A DNA stretch of 64,000 nt, from positions 116,355 to 180,354 of the forward strand of contig NZ_JBGCFU010000013.1 of NCBI RefSeq assembly GCF_045107095.1, written 5' to 3'. Source of the stretch: Congregibacter sp045107095 (GTDB taxonomy: Bacteria > Pseudomonadota > Gammaproteobacteria > Pseudomonadales > Halieaceae). The translations under genes and the position numbers were made by a program. Shown here piece after piece: positions 63,206 to 64,000 of this stretch. The notes below the pieces were generated by a model. The model did no database searches and was not told where the DNA came from. It saw nothing but the letters and a program-made list of their open reading frames with translations. The number at the start of each line of letters is the position of its first letter. Position 1 is the stretch's first letter.

Positions 63206-64000
63206 TTAGCCAAAGAGCCAGGGCTCAAGCTCGTCGCGATTCTGTAAAACCACTTGCTGAGCCAGGGGGTTTTCCTGTTCTTTAAACGGGTCTAACTGGA
63301 GCAACTGCAATTGATAGTTGATCAGCGTGGCACGGGTATTGAGTATGAGCGTTCCGCCGTTCATTCCGTAATCATGGGCGATGACCGCTTGCTGATCCTC
63401 TGTTAGTCGAGGATCGGGCACGACAATGATGTTGATGCGTTTGCTCCAGTCGTCATCTTGGTCTTCGCCATGTTCGGAGGTATCTAGTATTTCAGCCTCA
63501 CCTCGGAAGCGGCTTAAGACAAAGTCTCTAAAGCCCTGATTTTTCTCGCACCAGGCGCGCACGTGCCACCGGAAACCCGTGAATACCAGCGTATGAGGGA
63601 CAATGATCCGCCCCTCGCGGTCCGGGTGCTGTAGAGACACATAGTCCACTTCCAGCCGTTTTCGCGCGCGGGCTGCTTGGATCATTGGACGAAGAATAGA
63701 AGGAGCAACATCCCGGCCGGGTGGGGTGATTTGTTCGACATTGGCTGTTGTCAGCGGTAGCGTTTCGAAAACGCCCATGAGCTGCTCATCCCTGCTCATC
63801 AAGTGCAGATACTCGTCCGCCGTTCCTCGTGTTACACGCGGCACAAAGTCTTCGCTGGGGCGATAGCCCTTAAGAAACTTGTCGTAGGAAATGTTGCCGG
63901 GAGCGATTTCCCGAAGATAGAAATTAATATCTTTGCTGGCTTGCTGACGGCCAATACCAAAGCAACGGGTTAGGTGCCCCGTCGTCAGACGGCCTTCCCA
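63206..64000 (-). CDS. WYL-domain transcriptional regulator, N-terminus cut by the window edge
   Basis: The reverse reading frame runs from the TAG/TAA-type stop at 63206 to the right edge without interruption. The upstream part has a winged-helix-like segment (LTTGHLTRCFGIGRQQASKDINFYL). The WYL domain follows (LEVDYVSLQHPDREGRIIVPHTLVFTGFRWHVRAWCEKNQGFRDFVLSRFRG), and a C-terminal extension (WCX-like) ends with PWLFG. This layout resembles the CapW/BrxR-type repressors often found beside defence systems; the target is outside this window. About 265 residues are visible. Confidence 0.85.
   Translation of the reverse strand, partial: WEGRLTTGHLTRCFGIGRQQASKDINFYLREIAPGNISYDKFLKGYRPSEDFVPRVTRGTADEYLHLMSRDEQLMGVFETLPLTTANVEQITPPGRDVAPSILRPMIQAARARKRLEVDYVSLQHPDREGRIIVPHTLVFTGFRWHVRAWCEKNQGFRDFVLSRFRGEAEILDTSEHGEDQDDDWSKRINIIVVPDPRLTEDQQAVIAHDYGMNGGTLILNTRATLINYQLQLLQLDPFKEQENPLAQQVVLQNRDELEPWLFG

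Overview
The window is a gene-dense bacterial chromosome segment of moderately high GC, with no rRNA, tRNA, IS element, phage gene or CRISPR array that I can see. Gene order and protein style point to a marine gammaproteobacterium. The run ygfZ / sdhE-cptA / nadB / rpoE-rseA-rseB-rseC-degP / lepA-lepB-(DUF4845)-rnc-era-recO is the classical gammaproteobacterial order. The long PurC, M18 aminopeptidase, wax-ester synthase, alginate-export porin and a BciA-type vinyl reductase of bacteriochlorophyll synthesis together suggest the OM60/NOR5 (Halieaceae) group, which contains aerobic anoxygenic phototrophs. That assignment is inference.

Layout. 1-2.8 kb: a large DUF1631 protein that leaves the left edge, apparently with a PilZ-like N-terminus and a degenerate GGDEF-like start at the C-terminal side. 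3-7 kb: ung, ygfZ, sdhE, cptA, nadB. 7.1-17 kb: the envelope-stress sigma-E module (rpoE, rseA, rseB, rseC, degP), then lepA, lepB, a DUF4845 gene, rnc, era, recO. 17-24.2 kb: cysM, relA, mazG, adk, mobA (opposite strand), tsaB, uppP. 24.2-36.2 kb: metabolic genes (NAD-dependent hydroxyacid dehydrogenase, M18 peptidase, trpS, a TonB-dependent receptor, udk, nucleoside transporter, purC, TSUP permease, DUF442 protein, M20 amidohydrolase, NUDIX hydrolase). 36.2-37.6 kb: a convergent cytochrome b561-like / cytochrome c' pair. 37.6-39.8 kb: a bciA-like gene directly downstream of an acyl-CoA dehydrogenase. 40-45.4 kb: aldehyde dehydrogenase, glycerol kinase, a guanidinobutyrase-type ureohydrolase and convergent succinate-semialdehyde dehydrogenase. 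45.5-48.6 kb: a phage-shock (psp) module with pspF, a sigma-54 promoter, an unrecognised small membrane protein, pspA, pspB and pspC. 48.7-63 kb: two alpha/beta hydrolases, an alginate-export-type porin, an unrecognised membrane protein, a tandem Usp protein, ppk1, DUF808, a HerA-like ATPase, a wax-ester synthase with a Lys/Ala-rich tail, an M20 peptidase and an FMN-type glutamate-synthase-like protein. The right edge cuts a WYL-domain regulator.

Two independent envelope-stress circuits lie in this window: sigma-E (rpoE to degP) and Psp (pspF to pspC). The stringent-response synthetase relA, MazG, polyphosphate kinase and a universal stress protein add general stress functions. Lipid storage (wax-ester synthase, two alpha/beta hydrolases, acyl-CoA dehydrogenase, glycerol kinase) is a second theme. 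No intergenic stretch exceeds 300 bases. Unusual sequence-level features are several TTG starts, two genes whose conserved N-termini have no ordinary start codon (ung, bciA), a 12-bp tandem duplication at the rseA/rseB junction and a 21-bp repeat array that encodes a signal peptide. I did not find a clear new multi-gene system; the best leads are the bciA-like gene, the extra psp ORF and the DUF1631 multidomain protein.
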